Notes: generated by a model not told the origin, from the letters alone. 64,000 bases of DNA from Lachnospiraceae bacterium (GCA_021202465.1 JAJQCZ010000035.1:40447-104446), one strand, 5' to 3'; shown: positions 39,185 through 47,776, counted from the stretch's first letter. Made by a program: numbers and translations.

Positions 39185-40890
39185 GTTTCCCCCGATGCAT
39201 CCGGCATCGTCGCCAGCACCGCCCGGGCCTGTTTCAGACTGCTTCGTACGGCCGCCACATCCGCCTGATCTGCCGCGTCGGTCGAAGTGAAGTCCGTGTC
39301 CAGCCGCGTTTCCATGTCGTCGAGTTTCGCCGTGATCTCCTCCCGGGAGACACCGGCGCTGAGGAATTCCCGGCTGTGACCAATCAGCTGCACAGCGACC
39401 TCGTTGTACATGATACAGGCCGTCTTCTCCACATCCACTGCCGCCAGATTGCCCTCTGTCAGGCTCATCAGATCTGCCCAGTAATCTGCGTAGCTGACAG
39501 AGGTATCCCCGGAAGCGCTTCGCACACCGATCCGGGAATAGTAATCGCAGATTCTGTACAGGCACTGACAGCGGTATATCCTGGCCTCTCCGTTTTCTTC
39601 AAAAAAAGACGGATTCGTGGCAGCTGCCACCACCCCGCACCATTTCCGCGCCGTGTTCTTGCTTTCCCGGTTCTCATAATAAAAATAATAAGCCAGCGCC
39701 GCCTCCCAGGCCACCTCCGCGTACCCCGCCTTATTCTGCCTCAGACAGGCCTCGTTGCTTTTTCTCTCTCCGTCGGCCGTCCCCAGCACCGCCCGAAATT
39801 CTGTCTCTTCTTCCCCGGAAAAACGGCCGTCTTCCAGATAAACCGCCAGCAGACCCACATAAGCCTCCGACCGGGAAGGATCCAGACGGATCGCTTTCTC
39901 ATAACCGGCCACCTGTTCTGTCCGATCATCCGAAGCCTCCGCCGCCGCGACATACTCCTCATAGCTATTTCGGCTGGTATGAAGCCGGGCGAAATGAAAG
40001 CCTGCCGCACCGAAGAAGCAGATCACCGTCAGAATCGCGCAGGCCAGAAAAGCAAACCATTTACGATTCTGCGCCCTCCTGTACCCGACGTCCAGTTCCC
40101 GGTAATGATCGAGCCCAAACTGCAGCTCGGCACAGGACTGATATCGCTCGTCAGGATCAGGGCGGGTACATTTCTGTAGAACCTCTTCAAGACCGGAGGA
40201 GAGTGTGGGATTGATGGAACGGATCGGAACCATCTCATAGGGCGGCTCCCCGGGGTTCTGCCCCGTCACCAGATGGTACAGCGTCGCTCCCAGACCGTAA
40301 ATGTCCGTGCGAATGGTCGTCTCCCCCCGACCGCCATACTGCTCCGGCGCGGCATAGCCGCGGGTTCCCAGGCACTGCGTGTCCTCCGCCCGGCAGCCGT
40401 TATATTCCCGCGCCGCACCGAAATCAATCAGAATCACCCGTCCGTCGGGGCGCAGCATCACGTTCGAGGGTTTCATGTCACGATAGATAATGGGCGGGTT
40501 GCGAGAGTGCAGATACCCCAACACATCACACAGCTGCTTTGCCCATCCGACAGCTTCCTCCTGGGGCTGCGCCCCGGACTCCGCCAGGATCGTGCTCAGC
40601 GGATTCCCCTCGATGTAATCCATGACGACCAGAAATCTCTCCCCGTCGTCAATGATGTCAACGATACTGGGCAGGTTCTTATGGCGAAGCTTCTTCAGCA
40701 GATCCGTCTCCACAACGAGTCCCTGCTTCACCATTTCATAATTCTGCACTCCATCCCTGCGCACTTCCTTGATCGCCCAGAGCTTATTGGCCTTCTCATT
40801 GATGGCTAGATAGACGGTGCTCATACCACCCTGACCGATCCGGTTCAGTATCTTATATTTTCCGTCCACGACGGAACCGATCTCCAGCAT
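39181..40890 (-). CDS. Membrane-anchored PknB-type Ser/Thr kinase
   Basis: 569 residues from the ATG at 40890, directly after GGGAGGTGGGAG. Kinase domain about 10-265: Gly loop IGQGGMSTVYLA, Lys in AIKEV, catalytic IIYRDMKPSNVML (Tyr replaces the usual His of HRD), DFGAARE, and the activation segment GTRGYAAPEQY. A single membrane helix at about 285-305 (FLACAILTVICFFGAAGF) precedes an extracytoplasmic helical region with TPR-like features (about 325-569). PASTA repeats are absent, so it is not the cell-division kinase PrkC/PknB proper. It overlaps the next gene by four bases and heads a three-gene operon ending in the Ig-like protein. Confidence 0.88.
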   Translation of the reverse strand: MLEIGSVVDGKYKILNRIGQGGMSTVYLAINEKANKLWAIKEVRRDGVQNYEMVKQGLVVETDLLKKLRHKNLPSIVDIIDDGERFLVVMDYIEGNPLSTILAESGAQPQEEAVGWAKQLCDVLGYLHSRNPPIIYRDMKPSNVMLRPDGRVILIDFGAAREYNGCRAEDTQCLGTRGYAAPEQYGGRGETTIRTDIYGLGATLYHLVTGQNPGEPPYEMVPIRSINPTLSSGLEEVLQKCTRPDPDERYQSCAELQFGLDHYRELDVGYRRAQNRKWFAFLACAILTVICFFGAAGFHFARLHTSRNSYEEYVAAAEASDDRTEQVAGYEKAIRLDPSRSEAYVGLLAVYLEDGRFSGEEETEFRAVLGTADGERKSNEACLRQNKAGYAEVAWEAALAYYFYYENRESKNTARKWCGVVAAATNPSFFEENGEARIYRCQCLYRICDYYSRIGVRSASGDTSVSYADYWADLMSLTEGNLAAVDVEKTACIMYNEVAVQLIGHSREFLSAGVSREEITAKLDDMETRLDTDFTSTDAADQADVAAVRSSLKQARAVLATMPDASGET

Positions 40891-41110
40891 CTCCCACCTC
40901 CCGACCGGCTTCGGCCTGCGCTCCGGAAAAGCCGTTCGATTGGGCGAGTATAACAAAATGTTTTTATCCAGTCAATATATTTTCTGCTTATTTATCGTGT
41001 TTCACAAATATCGTCAGTTTATACAACAAATTTTCTCCATATCTGTCTGGGTTTTCAGGACATCCCGTTCCATTTTTCATAACGGTCTGAGATTTTTTCT
41101 CTACAAACAG

Positions 41111-41146
41111 AATGCACTTTGCGCATCCGCCGGAGAACTTTCCTAT
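41111..41146. repeat. 36-bp post-terminator motif, copy 2
   Basis: 31 of 36 positions match 9095-9130. As there, it directly follows a terminator on the minus strand. Confidence 0.55.
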
Positions 41147-41148
41147 AC

Positions 41149-41182
41149 AAAAAGGACGACCCCTCCGGATCGTCCCTTTTTT
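41149..41182 (-). terminator. Terminator after the aquaporin gene
   Basis: An 11-bp arm (AAAAAGGACGA against TCGTCCCTTTTTT) with flanking A and T runs lies 33 bases past the aquaporin stop. Confidence 0.85.
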
Positions 41183-41215
41183 AACTATGTACTTTTTTCT
41201 TTTGATCGCTTTCCG

Positions 41216-41893
41216 TCAACGGTCCGCAGAATCCAGTGCGCCGTAGACAACCGCTGCCAGTGCACCGCCCACCAGCGGTCCGACGATAAAGATCCAGACC
41301 TGGGACAGCGCTGTGCCGCCGGCAAAGAGCGCGGGCATCAGGCTCCGGGCCGGATTGACCGAAGTCCCGGTCAGGGCAATACCCAGGATATGCACCAGCG
41401 TCAGGCTCAGTCCGATGACCAGACCGGACACGGCGCTGTTTTCCACCTTGCTTGTCACTCCCAGAATGGCCAGAACAAACACAAAGGTCAGGATGATCTC
41501 CACCAGCAGCGCACTGCCGGCATTTCCGTTTGTCCAGCCTGCCTGAATCTGATTGGCGCCGAATCCGCAGTCAAAACCGAACACAATGCCCAGTACCACA
41601 CAACCCAGAGCAGAGCCGATCAGCTGAGAGATCACATATCCCACGAAATCTGTTACGGACAACTGCCCACGCATCAGCATGGCCAGAGAGACCGCCGGAT
41701 TGATATGACAGCCCGAGATATTTCCGATACTGTATGCCATCGCAACAATCACCAGACCAAAAGCCAGGGCCGTCAGAAGATACCCGCTGCCCGAAGCACT
41801 GTCACAGCCTACCGCAACCGCCGTCCCGCATCCAAAAGTAACCAGCACAAACGTACCGATCACCTCCGCCAGATATTTTTTCCAGCTTTTCAT
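41216..41893 (-). CDS. aqpZ: Aquaporin (MIP family)
   Basis: 225 residues from MKSWKKYLAEVIGTF; GGAGG lies 11 bases before the ATG at 41893. It has six membrane segments and both pore NPA boxes: SGCHINPAVS (first half) and GTSVNPARS (second half). The short loop in LTGTSVNPARSLMPAL and overall length fit water-selective AqpZ rather than the longer GlpF glycerol channel. It forms tetrameric water pores in the cell membrane. It stands alone, with a terminator downstream. Confidence 0.9.
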   Translation of the reverse strand: MKSWKKYLAEVIGTFVLVTFGCGTAVAVGCDSASGSGYLLTALAFGLVIVAMAYSIGNISGCHINPAVSLAMLMRGQLSVTDFVGYVISQLIGSALGCVVLGIVFGFDCGFGANQIQAGWTNGNAGSALLVEIILTFVFVLAILGVTSKVENSAVSGLVIGLSLTLVHILGIALTGTSVNPARSLMPALFAGGTALSQVWIFIVGPLVGGALAAVVYGALDSADR

Positions 41894-42059
41894 AATGATA
41901 AACGCCTCCTTCGAAATGAGAGGATAAAGACATCTTTCGGATACCACATATACCCTGCGTCTTTACCACGGAAATATTTTACATGCCAAGCATAGCACTC
42001 CAGATTCGACATTTCTACCGCATTTATCTAAATTTCACGTAATTTTTCGGCAAAGGTTT

Positions 42060-42503
42060 CTATCTGACGCTCTCTTCCTCCTCCCGCCTGCAGCAGTTCG
42101 CCTCCACCCGTTCCAGAAGATCAGTGAGAGTCTCCCACTCTTCCTCGGTAAAACCTTCAGAAATCTGCTCAGCGAATCCGTCATGGAAACCGTCAAGGGT
42201 TTTCAAAAATTCTGTTCCCTCAGGTGTCAGGAACAGGCGATACTGCCGCCGGTTTTCCGGATCGATCTCCCGGCGGATGTGACCCATATCCTCCAGTCGG
42301 CGGGCGTCCCGGGCCACGCTGGTCTTGTCCAGGAAATGGAAGGCCGCAATATCCTCCTGACTGGCTCCCGGATGTCGGCGCAGATAAAAAACGATCAGGT
42401 GCATGGTGCCGACATAGTGATAAGGCGCCATTTCCCGTTTCAGGCGGCAGATGCGCTTTCGGTGAATGCGGATCAGACTGCTCAGTACGCGGTCGGACTT
42501 CAC
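42060..42503 (-). CDS. MarR-family repressor
   Basis: 147 residues with a winged-helix core at about 30-100: HPGASQEDIAAFHFLDKTSV and ARDARRLEDMGHIRREIDPENRR (wing), flanked by dimerisation helices. It overlaps the end of the MATE gene by four bases and is therefore cotranscribed with it. The tandem palindromes at the shared promoter (44000-44043) are the likely binding sites, making it an autorepressor that is lifted by a MATE substrate. The ligand is unknown. Confidence 0.9.
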   Translation of the reverse strand: MKSDRVLSSLIRIHRKRICRLKREMAPYHYVGTMHLIVFYLRRHPGASQEDIAAFHFLDKTSVARDARRLEDMGHIRREIDPENRRQYRLFLTPEGTEFLKTLDGFHDGFAEQISEGFTEEEWETLTDLLERVEANCCRREEEESVR

Positions 42504-43912
42504 ACGCCCACCTCCTTCACGGTCTGCGCGGACAGCTCCGCTGTCTGTGCTTCCTCCGCCTCACGCACCATGCGCAGCACGCGCCGCAGGATGGGCAGCG
42601 CCAGCAAAATCGTCAGGATATCGGCGATGCCCTGGGCGCAGGCGACGCCGTTCGCTCCGAAGAGCCAGGCCAGCGGAAAGACGATAGGCAGCAGGCAGGT
42701 CCCCTGCCGGGAGGTGGAGAGGAGCAGCGCACCGCGGACATAACCGAGACCGGCGCAGAACATATTCACCACTGCCACCCAGGCATGGATCGGCAGCGCC
42801 AGGCATTGCGTGCGGATACAGAGTGCACCGATCCGCTGCATTTCCGGATCTACCTGGGAGAAGAGACCGATGATCGGATTGGCAAAGATTGCCAGCAGCA
42901 CGGCCATACACGCACTGAATATCAGCGCCAGCCGGGCGGAGAAACGATAACACTCCCGCACCCGGTCATACCGCTTCGCGCCCCAGTTGAACCCCGCCAC
43001 CGGCTGGAATCCGGCGCCGAAGCCCAGGATGAAGCCAAAGGGGAACATCATGATCTTCGTGGAGACGCCAATACCCGCCAGCACCGAATCAGAAATGCTG
43101 CCGGCAATTCTGTTCAGAATGATCGCGGAAACCACCGACAGAGCCGACCGGAACATGGAAGAAGAACCGACGCTGATAACCTGATAGAGGATATCCTTAC
43201 TCGGATGGAAGCGCGACGGGGAGATGCGCAGAACGCTTCGATGCGTCGCATAGGGGAAGATCAGGATGGCGAAGCTGACCAGCTTGGAGATTGCAGTGGC
43301 CATGGAGGCCCCGGCCACGCCCAGGTTCAGGCCGAAGATAAAAATCGGATCCAGGATGCAGTTGAGAACGCCGCCAAATCCCATGCCGAACATGGACAGC
43401 ATCGCACTGCCCTCGGCCCGCAGGCACTGGTTCATGACAAAGTTCGCCGCCATAAAGGGCGCCACCAGAAGAACATAAGTTGCATACTGGATGGAATAGG
43501 CCTCGCAGGTATCCGTTGCCCCCAGCAAACGGACCAGCGGCGTCATAAACGTCGTTCCCAGAACCAGGATCACAAGCCCGAAGGCCATCGCCATAAAAAA
43601 GGCGGTAGATAGCACATTACTGGCCTTCTTCTCCCCGGCGCCGAGGAGCCGGGCGATGTAGCTGTTGGCGCCCATCGCCAGCATGGAGCCCGCCATCATC
43701 ACGATCTGATCGAGGGAGGCGTTGACACTGACCGCCGCCGTGGCATTCGTTCCCAGAGAACTAACGAAAAAAGTATCCGCCAGATTATAAATGGAGGTAA
43801 TCAGAAAAGAAACGATCGTCGGCGCCGCCATCGCAGGAATGATCTTCGCGATCGGCTCCGTCATCATCTTCAGTTCCCGGCTGCTTTGCTTCACCTGTTC
43901 CGTCTGTTCCAT
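42500..43912 (-). CDS. MATE-family multidrug/Na+ antiporter
   Basis: 470 residues with about 12 membrane helices. The first half begins MAAPTIVSFLITSIYNLADTF, a standard MATE start. The second half contains GFGAGFQPVAGFNWGAKRYD, matching the NorM/DinF-type loop. The related efflux pumps expel cationic drugs, using Na+ or H+ gradients. It is expressed from a consensus promoter with three operator palindromes, and its regulator follows in the same operon. Confidence 0.92.
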   Translation of the reverse strand: MEQTEQVKQSSRELKMMTEPIAKIIPAMAAPTIVSFLITSIYNLADTFFVSSLGTNATAAVSVNASLDQIVMMAGSMLAMGANSYIARLLGAGEKKASNVLSTAFFMAMAFGLVILVLGTTFMTPLVRLLGATDTCEAYSIQYATYVLLVAPFMAANFVMNQCLRAEGSAMLSMFGMGFGGVLNCILDPIFIFGLNLGVAGASMATAISKLVSFAILIFPYATHRSVLRISPSRFHPSKDILYQVISVGSSSMFRSALSVVSAIILNRIAGSISDSVLAGIGVSTKIMMFPFGFILGFGAGFQPVAGFNWGAKRYDRVRECYRFSARLALIFSACMAVLLAIFANPIIGLFSQVDPEMQRIGALCIRTQCLALPIHAWVAVVNMFCAGLGYVRGALLLSTSRQGTCLLPIVFPLAWLFGANGVACAQGIADILTILLALPILRRVLRMVREAEEAQTAELSAQTVKEVGV

Positions 43913-43999
43913 AAAATAGTCCCTCGCTTCTCCCGTATTTCACGAAAGACAGTCTGTGACAACCGCTGCCAAAATGCTGAAGGAAAGCTCTCTTTACCG

Positions 44000-44043
44000 T
44001 TTCATCTGCAACTGTTTCACCTGCAACTGTTTCGTCTGGAACT
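44000..44043 (-). promoter_or_regulatory. Three tandem 14-bp palindromic operators upstream of the MATE gene
   Basis: GTTTCATCTGCAAC (44000-44013), GTTTCACCTGCAAC (44015-44028) and GTTTCGTCTGGAAC (44030-44043) are each imperfect palindromes GTTTCA-NN-TGCAAC, spaced exactly 15 bp. They begin one base after the -10 box. They are likely sites for the MarR-type protein encoded in the operon. Confidence 0.75.
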
Positions 44044-44044
44044 A

Positions 44045-44072
44045 TTATATTTCTTTTATCGTCGGTGTCAAC
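44045..44072 (-). promoter_or_regulatory. Consensus promoter of the MATE-marR operon
   Basis: TTGACA (44072-44067) and TATAAT (44050-44045), spacer 16. The -35 overlaps the 3' end of the decarboxylase gene. Confidence 0.8.
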
Positions 44073-45630
44073 CCTTATTGAGAATTATTTCCACCGTTCC
44101 TTCACATACCGGTCCCCGCAGGCGAATTCCTTTTTCTTTACAGAGCGTCACGGCGGAGAGCACCGATTCCGTGATCTCCTCGCCCGGAGCCAGGATTGGA
44201 ATACCGGGTGGATAGGCATAGACGAAGTCCCGGGAAATCATCCCCAACGCCTCCCGGTTCAGCGGAACAGTCCGGCCTTCTGTCAGCCGGGCCTCCCAGA
44301 GAGACCGCCGTGAGCACGCCCGGAAATCATCCCACAGGCCACGAAGTTCCTGCCCTTTATTCCCCGAAGAGCTCCTGTTTCCCGTCTCAGCACAATCTGT
44401 TTCCTCTTCCTCTCTCCGCTCCATGTTCTCTGTCCCGCCCCTGGTTCCTTCCCCTTCCTCCCTTCGGGATCCATTCTCTGCATTCTCCCGGTTTTTACTC
44501 CCCTGCTCCCGCATCCAGAGATCGTCGATCTCCAGGACACTCTCCGTGAAGCGTGCCATCGCCTCCCAGGTATCACCGGCGCCCGTCATGGCAATGACGT
44601 AATCTGTCGATGTCATTTCCGGTTCGAATCCGCACGGCCGCCGCAGCAGCTCCGCCAGCTCCGGGCCCGTATGTCCGGTCCCCCGGGTGGAAAGCACCAG
44701 CTTCGAAGGATCCCGCGCGAAAAATGCAGGCGAGTCCGTCAGCACCCGCAGGCCGCGCAGCCGCCGAGCCGGGAGATAGAAGCCCCGCAGGCGGTCCTCC
44801 CAATCCCTCATCCAGCCCCGGTTCTCCGATTCAAGGAGCTCCAGGCAGCGATCGATTGAGGCCATTAAAATATAGGAAGGACTGCTGGTCTGGTAAATAT
44901 CCAGACATTCCTTCACCCGTTCTCCGGAGACCCGCTCGCCCCGGCGGTGCAGCAGCCCGGTCTGTGTGAGCGAAGGCAGCGTCTTGTGCAGACTCTGCAC
45001 CACCAGATCCGCCCCCGCGGACACGGCCCCGGCCGGGAAGGCCTCTGAGAATCCCAGATGCGCCCCGTGCGCCTCGTCCACCAACAGCGGCACCCCATGC
45101 GCGTGACAGATCTCCGCGATCCTGCCGACATCGGAGAGGACCCCCTCATACGTCGGGGAAGTGATCACCACCAGCGAAATCCTCCGCTCCGCTTTCTCCA
45201 GCGCCGCCTCCACATCCTGCGGCTGCACACTCCCCCAGATGCCCCAGTCCGGATCCACAGGCGGATAGAGATAAACCACCTCCAACCGGTTCACCATCAA
45301 AGCATGGTACACCGACCGATGACAGTTACGCGCCACCAGCACCATATCCCCCGGCCGCGTGACCGCGGCAATCCCCGCCAGAATTCCCGCCGTGCTGCCA
45401 TTGACGAGGTACCAGCTCTCATCAGCTCCGTACAGGCGGGCCGCCCGCTCCATCCCCTCCCGCAGGATGCCCTCTGGCGCATGAAGATCGTCGAAGCCCT
45501 CGATCTCCGTGATATCCAGGAGGTACGGATTCTCCATCGACAGCCATGCCCCATTGCGCTTGTGCCCCGGCATGTGCATCGGATAGGCCCCGTCCTCCGC
45601 GTGTTTTACTAACTTATCGTATAAATGCAT
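44068..45630 (-). CDS. Orn/Lys/Arg decarboxylase, PLP fold-type I
   Basis: 520 residues from MHLYDKLVKHAEDGAYPMHM; AGGAGG lies 5 bases before the ATG at 45630. Motifs: MPGHKRNG (family N-end), NGSTAGILAGIAA, the PLP-binding DEAHGAHLGF, and the Schiff-base Lys in SLHKTLPSLTQT. This is the short SpeA/YaaO group found in Firmicutes, which makes polyamines from lysine, arginine or ornithine; substrate is not decided by sequence alone. A hydrophilic Glu/Arg/Gly-rich insertion (about residues 385-435) precedes the C-terminal domain and is unusual. Confidence 0.9.
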   Translation of the reverse strand: MHLYDKLVKHAEDGAYPMHMPGHKRNGAWLSMENPYLLDITEIEGFDDLHAPEGILREGMERAARLYGADESWYLVNGSTAGILAGIAAVTRPGDMVLVARNCHRSVYHALMVNRLEVVYLYPPVDPDWGIWGSVQPQDVEAALEKAERRISLVVITSPTYEGVLSDVGRIAEICHAHGVPLLVDEAHGAHLGFSEAFPAGAVSAGADLVVQSLHKTLPSLTQTGLLHRRGERVSGERVKECLDIYQTSSPSYILMASIDRCLELLESENRGWMRDWEDRLRGFYLPARRLRGLRVLTDSPAFFARDPSKLVLSTRGTGHTGPELAELLRRPCGFEPEMTSTDYVIAMTGAGDTWEAMARFTESVLEIDDLWMREQGSKNRENAENGSRREEGEGTRGGTENMERREEEETDCAETGNRSSSGNKGQELRGLWDDFRACSRRSLWEARLTEGRTVPLNREALGMISRDFVYAYPPGIPILAPGEEITESVLSAVTLCKEKGIRLRGPVCEGTVEIILNKG

Positions 45631-45942
45631 GGCTGCCTCCTGCATGGTCTTTTGTACAGTATGTCCCTCTTTGCCGAAATCAATGTGCAGGCAACAAAAG
45701 GCGTTTTGTCGTCCAGATACATAGATTGTTATGCGCTAACGCCCTTGTGTCATCATGTTATCCTAACACAAAAGGTTATAAATTTGAACTGTAAAACCCG
45801 GGATACTTCAGCTAGCCCCGTGCGGACAACAGAGAAAATTGGGAAATGCACGAAATGCTGTTTTTTCAATTCCGATTATGGTAAAATCAGGAGGAGCAAA
45901 AGAGAAGAAATGATGAAGCCAAGCGCGAAATGAGGCGGCAAA
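45631..45942. other. Divergent intergenic region
   Basis: A 312-base AT-rich gap between the decarboxylase (minus) and the VbhA-like gene (plus). A weak dyad TTGTGT-N15-ACACAA lies near 45744-45770, and a possible -10 (TAAAAT, near 45889) faces the plus gene. No coding sequence is convincing. Confidence 0.4.
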
Positions 45943-46179
45943 ATGAATCAAGATCCCTTTAAGGAATATCTGAAAGAATCCGAACCCAATAAGCAGGAAA
46001 TTCGTTATGCCTGGAGTACCGCCATCGGGCTACAGGCTGTCGATGGAATAAAGCCCTCACAATACCTGATCGATACGGCCGTCCGGAATATCGAAGGCAG
46101 CATCACGCTGCAGCAGGCGCAGGATCTGATCGATTCGTATTATAAAGAACGACCGCTGTCTTCTTTATTAAATATCTGA
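45943..46179 (+). CDS. VbhA-like antitoxin, C-end replaced by deletion
   Basis: 78 residues. The segment about 20-68 (STAIGLQAVDGIKPSQYLID, then NIEGSITLQQAQDLIDSYYK) is the VbhA-type antitoxin helix bundle that inhibits Fic toxins. The last residues (RPLSSLLNI) come from reading out of frame into the fic remnant that follows. In intact loci a complete fic gene follows; here it is deleted. It may persist as an orphan antitoxin or be decaying. Confidence 0.75.
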   Translation: MNQDPFKEYLKESEPNKQEIRYAWSTAIGLQAVDGIKPSQYLIDTAVRNIEGSITLQQAQDLIDSYYKERPLSSLLNI

Positions 46180-46721
46180 GACTGCTGGGATTCCAGGTTA
46201 CAAATGATATTTTCGCCGAACATGCCTGGTATTTCAGGAATGCACTCGTCCGGGCAAATTATACCCATCTGCAAAAAGGAATTCATGAAACGACGGAATA
46301 TCTTGAAATGTTCCTGCGAAATCTGCTTTTAAACGAGAAAAACGAACTGCACAATCGCGATCTTCATATAAGTGGATTTTGGACAACAAAGAAAGTGGAT
46401 ATTCAAACCGAAAAAGTGGACGACAAGGATCCAAAAGCAGACATTCTGAGTTCAAAAGTGGATATTCAAGATTCAAAAGTGGACATTGAAGACTTGCTCG
46501 CAGAAAAAGCCAAAGACTTTTCTGCAAAGACAGTTTCCCACATTCGCCGCATGTTTGACGCATTCGGATATGACACAGTTTTTGCAAGAAGTGCGATTGT
46601 CGAATTGCTCGGGATTCAAAACTCAGGCGCCTCAAAACTGCTCTCCAGATTGCGGCAGGCAGGAATCATCGAACCGGTATCCGGCAAAGGGAAAGGGAAA
46701 TACAAATTCACTGCGAAATAA
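46149..46721 (+). pseudogene. fic toxin remnant (C-terminal part only)
   Basis: From about 46149 a plus frame encodes FFIKYLRLLGFQVTNDIF, AWYFRNALVRANY and ETTEYLEMFLRNLLLNEKNE. This is the C-terminal portion of VbhT/Fic-type proteins. It then runs through a KVDIQ/SKVDI repeat and a winged-helix-like end (SGASKLLSRLRQAGIIEPVS). The catalytic HPFxxGNGR core is missing, and the frame is joined directly to the end of the antitoxin gene. An internal deletion of several hundred bases is the simplest explanation. A 137-residue product from the ATG at 46308 is possible but would not be a toxin. Confidence 0.7.
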
Positions 46722-46724
46722 AAA

Positions 46725-46938
46725 CTCTATCGTTAGCCTCGTATGCGATTTCTGTTCGTCTACCCGAAAGGCATGCACAGCAAGACCAGGGGTTTGCCCG
46801 TTGGTTAGTATGTTCCCAACATCCAGCTTCCTTCAGATTCCACCTCGCGATGGACACCCTTACCTTCGGCTATATCCTTCCCACTACCGGGCGGATTCCG
46901 GACTTGCACCGGTTAGAAACGTGCGCCGCCAGGCGCAC
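46725..46938 (-). mobile_element. Group II intron 5' fragment
   Basis: On the minus strand the sequence starts GTGCGCC at 46938 and carries elements typical of bacterial group II intron domain I (AACCGGTGCAAGTCCGG, GGTAAGGG, GAATCTGAAGGAAGC, GACGAACAGAAATCGCATA). It stops after ~215 bases next to the fic remnant; no intron-encoded protein follows. It begins 13 bases past a terminator hairpin (46952-46985), the insertion habit of class IIC introns. Confidence 0.6.
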
Positions 46939-46951
46939 ATAAATAGGAACA

Positions 46952-46985
46952 CCCCCTGAACTGTGCTGCCACACAGTTCAGGGGG
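46952..46985. terminator. Terminator hairpin of the XRE operon / inverted partner of 48433-48468
   Basis: CCCCCTGAACTGTG pairs perfectly with its complement around a 6-base loop. Stem and flanks are nearly identical, in reverse orientation, to the hairpin at 48433-48468. Confidence 0.75.
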
Positions 46986-47010
46986 CTTCTTTAATTAAAT
47001 TGAACAAATA

Positions 47011-47163
47011 TCAGTCCCCAAACAAACATCTGTACTTGTTCATCTGAGAAAAAATAATATCCGCTACTCTCTGGCGTTCCTGCTCTGTATAGATTGCAGC
47101 TTCATCCAGCAACCGCAGCACGTCCTTCTTGTTAAAGCTGAATTTCAGACGAAGTCCTTCCAT
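47011..47163 (-). CDS. Small hypothetical protein after the XRE gene
   Basis: 50 residues from MEGLRLKFSFNKKD; an upstream ATG at 47214 inside the XRE gene would give 67. It is Lys/Arg/Glu-rich and probably helical (VLRLLDEAAIYTEQERQRVA). It follows the XRE gene by 22 bases and is followed by a terminator, so the two likely act together. No family recognised; a toxin-antitoxin-like partnership is only a possibility. Confidence 0.6.
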   Translation of the reverse strand: MEGLRLKFSFNKKDVLRLLDEAAIYTEQERQRVADIIFSQMNKYRCLFGD

Positions 47164-47185
47164 CTCTTCCGCAAAAACCAGCTGC

Positions 47186-47734
47186 TTACTGTTCAATCCG
47201 CAGCCAGAAATCATCCTCCGCCATCCGTCCCTCCGTCTTTTGAATAATCAGAAACGGGTCATAAAAAGGAAGATTCATATCCCTCAGGATCAATTTCATC
47301 TTATCTCTGCTTTCCGGAAAGCATCTGGATTCCAGGAACTCCTGATAATCCTTATAAGAAGGTTTTTCATTTACACCAAACGCCCGGTACATAATTTCAT
47401 CCGTATAATTTTTGATGTAAACCTCCTGTTTCAATTCATTCACATCAATCAGAGTACAAAGTCTCTGCCGGTACATATAAAAAAACCGAAGGGGCGTTTT
47501 TCTGGGCGGCAGAGAAATTGCTTCAACATAGCTCTTATTTTTTCTTAACATATCCAGCAAAGTAACAATCGGTCCCCGGATCGGGTCACTGCTCCTCTCC
47601 CATCGTTCAACCGTAGGAACCGACGCATTAACCAACCCGGCAAAGGCCTTCTGTTTCAGACCGAGCTGCTTTCTTACCTCTTTTATTTCCTCTGCTGTTG
47701 TATATTGGGGAACTGCAAATATTTTTTCTTTCAC
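47186..47734 (-). CDS. XRE-family regulator with a C-terminal domain of unknown function
   Basis: 182 residues from a GTG at 47734 just after GGGGGTGAT. HTH at about 15-70 (EIKEVRKQLGLKQKAFAGLV, then SVPTVERWERSS). The C-terminal ~100 residues (RFFYMYRQRLCTLIDVNELK, AFGVNEKPSYKDYQEFLESR, FPESRDKMKLILRD, GRMAEDDFWLRIEQ) form a domain I have seen in Clostridia but cannot name. A promoter lies upstream, and the small basic gene follows. Confidence 0.78.
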   Translation of the reverse strand: MKEKIFAVPQYTTAEEIKEVRKQLGLKQKAFAGLVNASVPTVERWERSSDPIRGPIVTLLDMLRKNKSYVEAISLPPRKTPLRFFYMYRQRLCTLIDVNELKQEVYIKNYTDEIMYRAFGVNEKPSYKDYQEFLESRCFPESRDKMKLILRDMNLPFYDPFLIIQKTEGRMAEDDFWLRIEQ

Positions 47735-47776
47735 AACATCACCCCCTGTATTGAACCATGATCCTTCTGAACCATC

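Noticed and set aside
42224-43612. 462-codon plus-strand open frame opposite the MATE gene
   Set aside because: Mirror frame of a well-conserved transporter; highly polar and repetitive.
45897-45931. Seven-codon leader peptide before the VbhA-like gene
   Set aside because: A short ATG frame behind AGGAGG is present, but there is no attenuator structure and no regulatory codon run to support a function.
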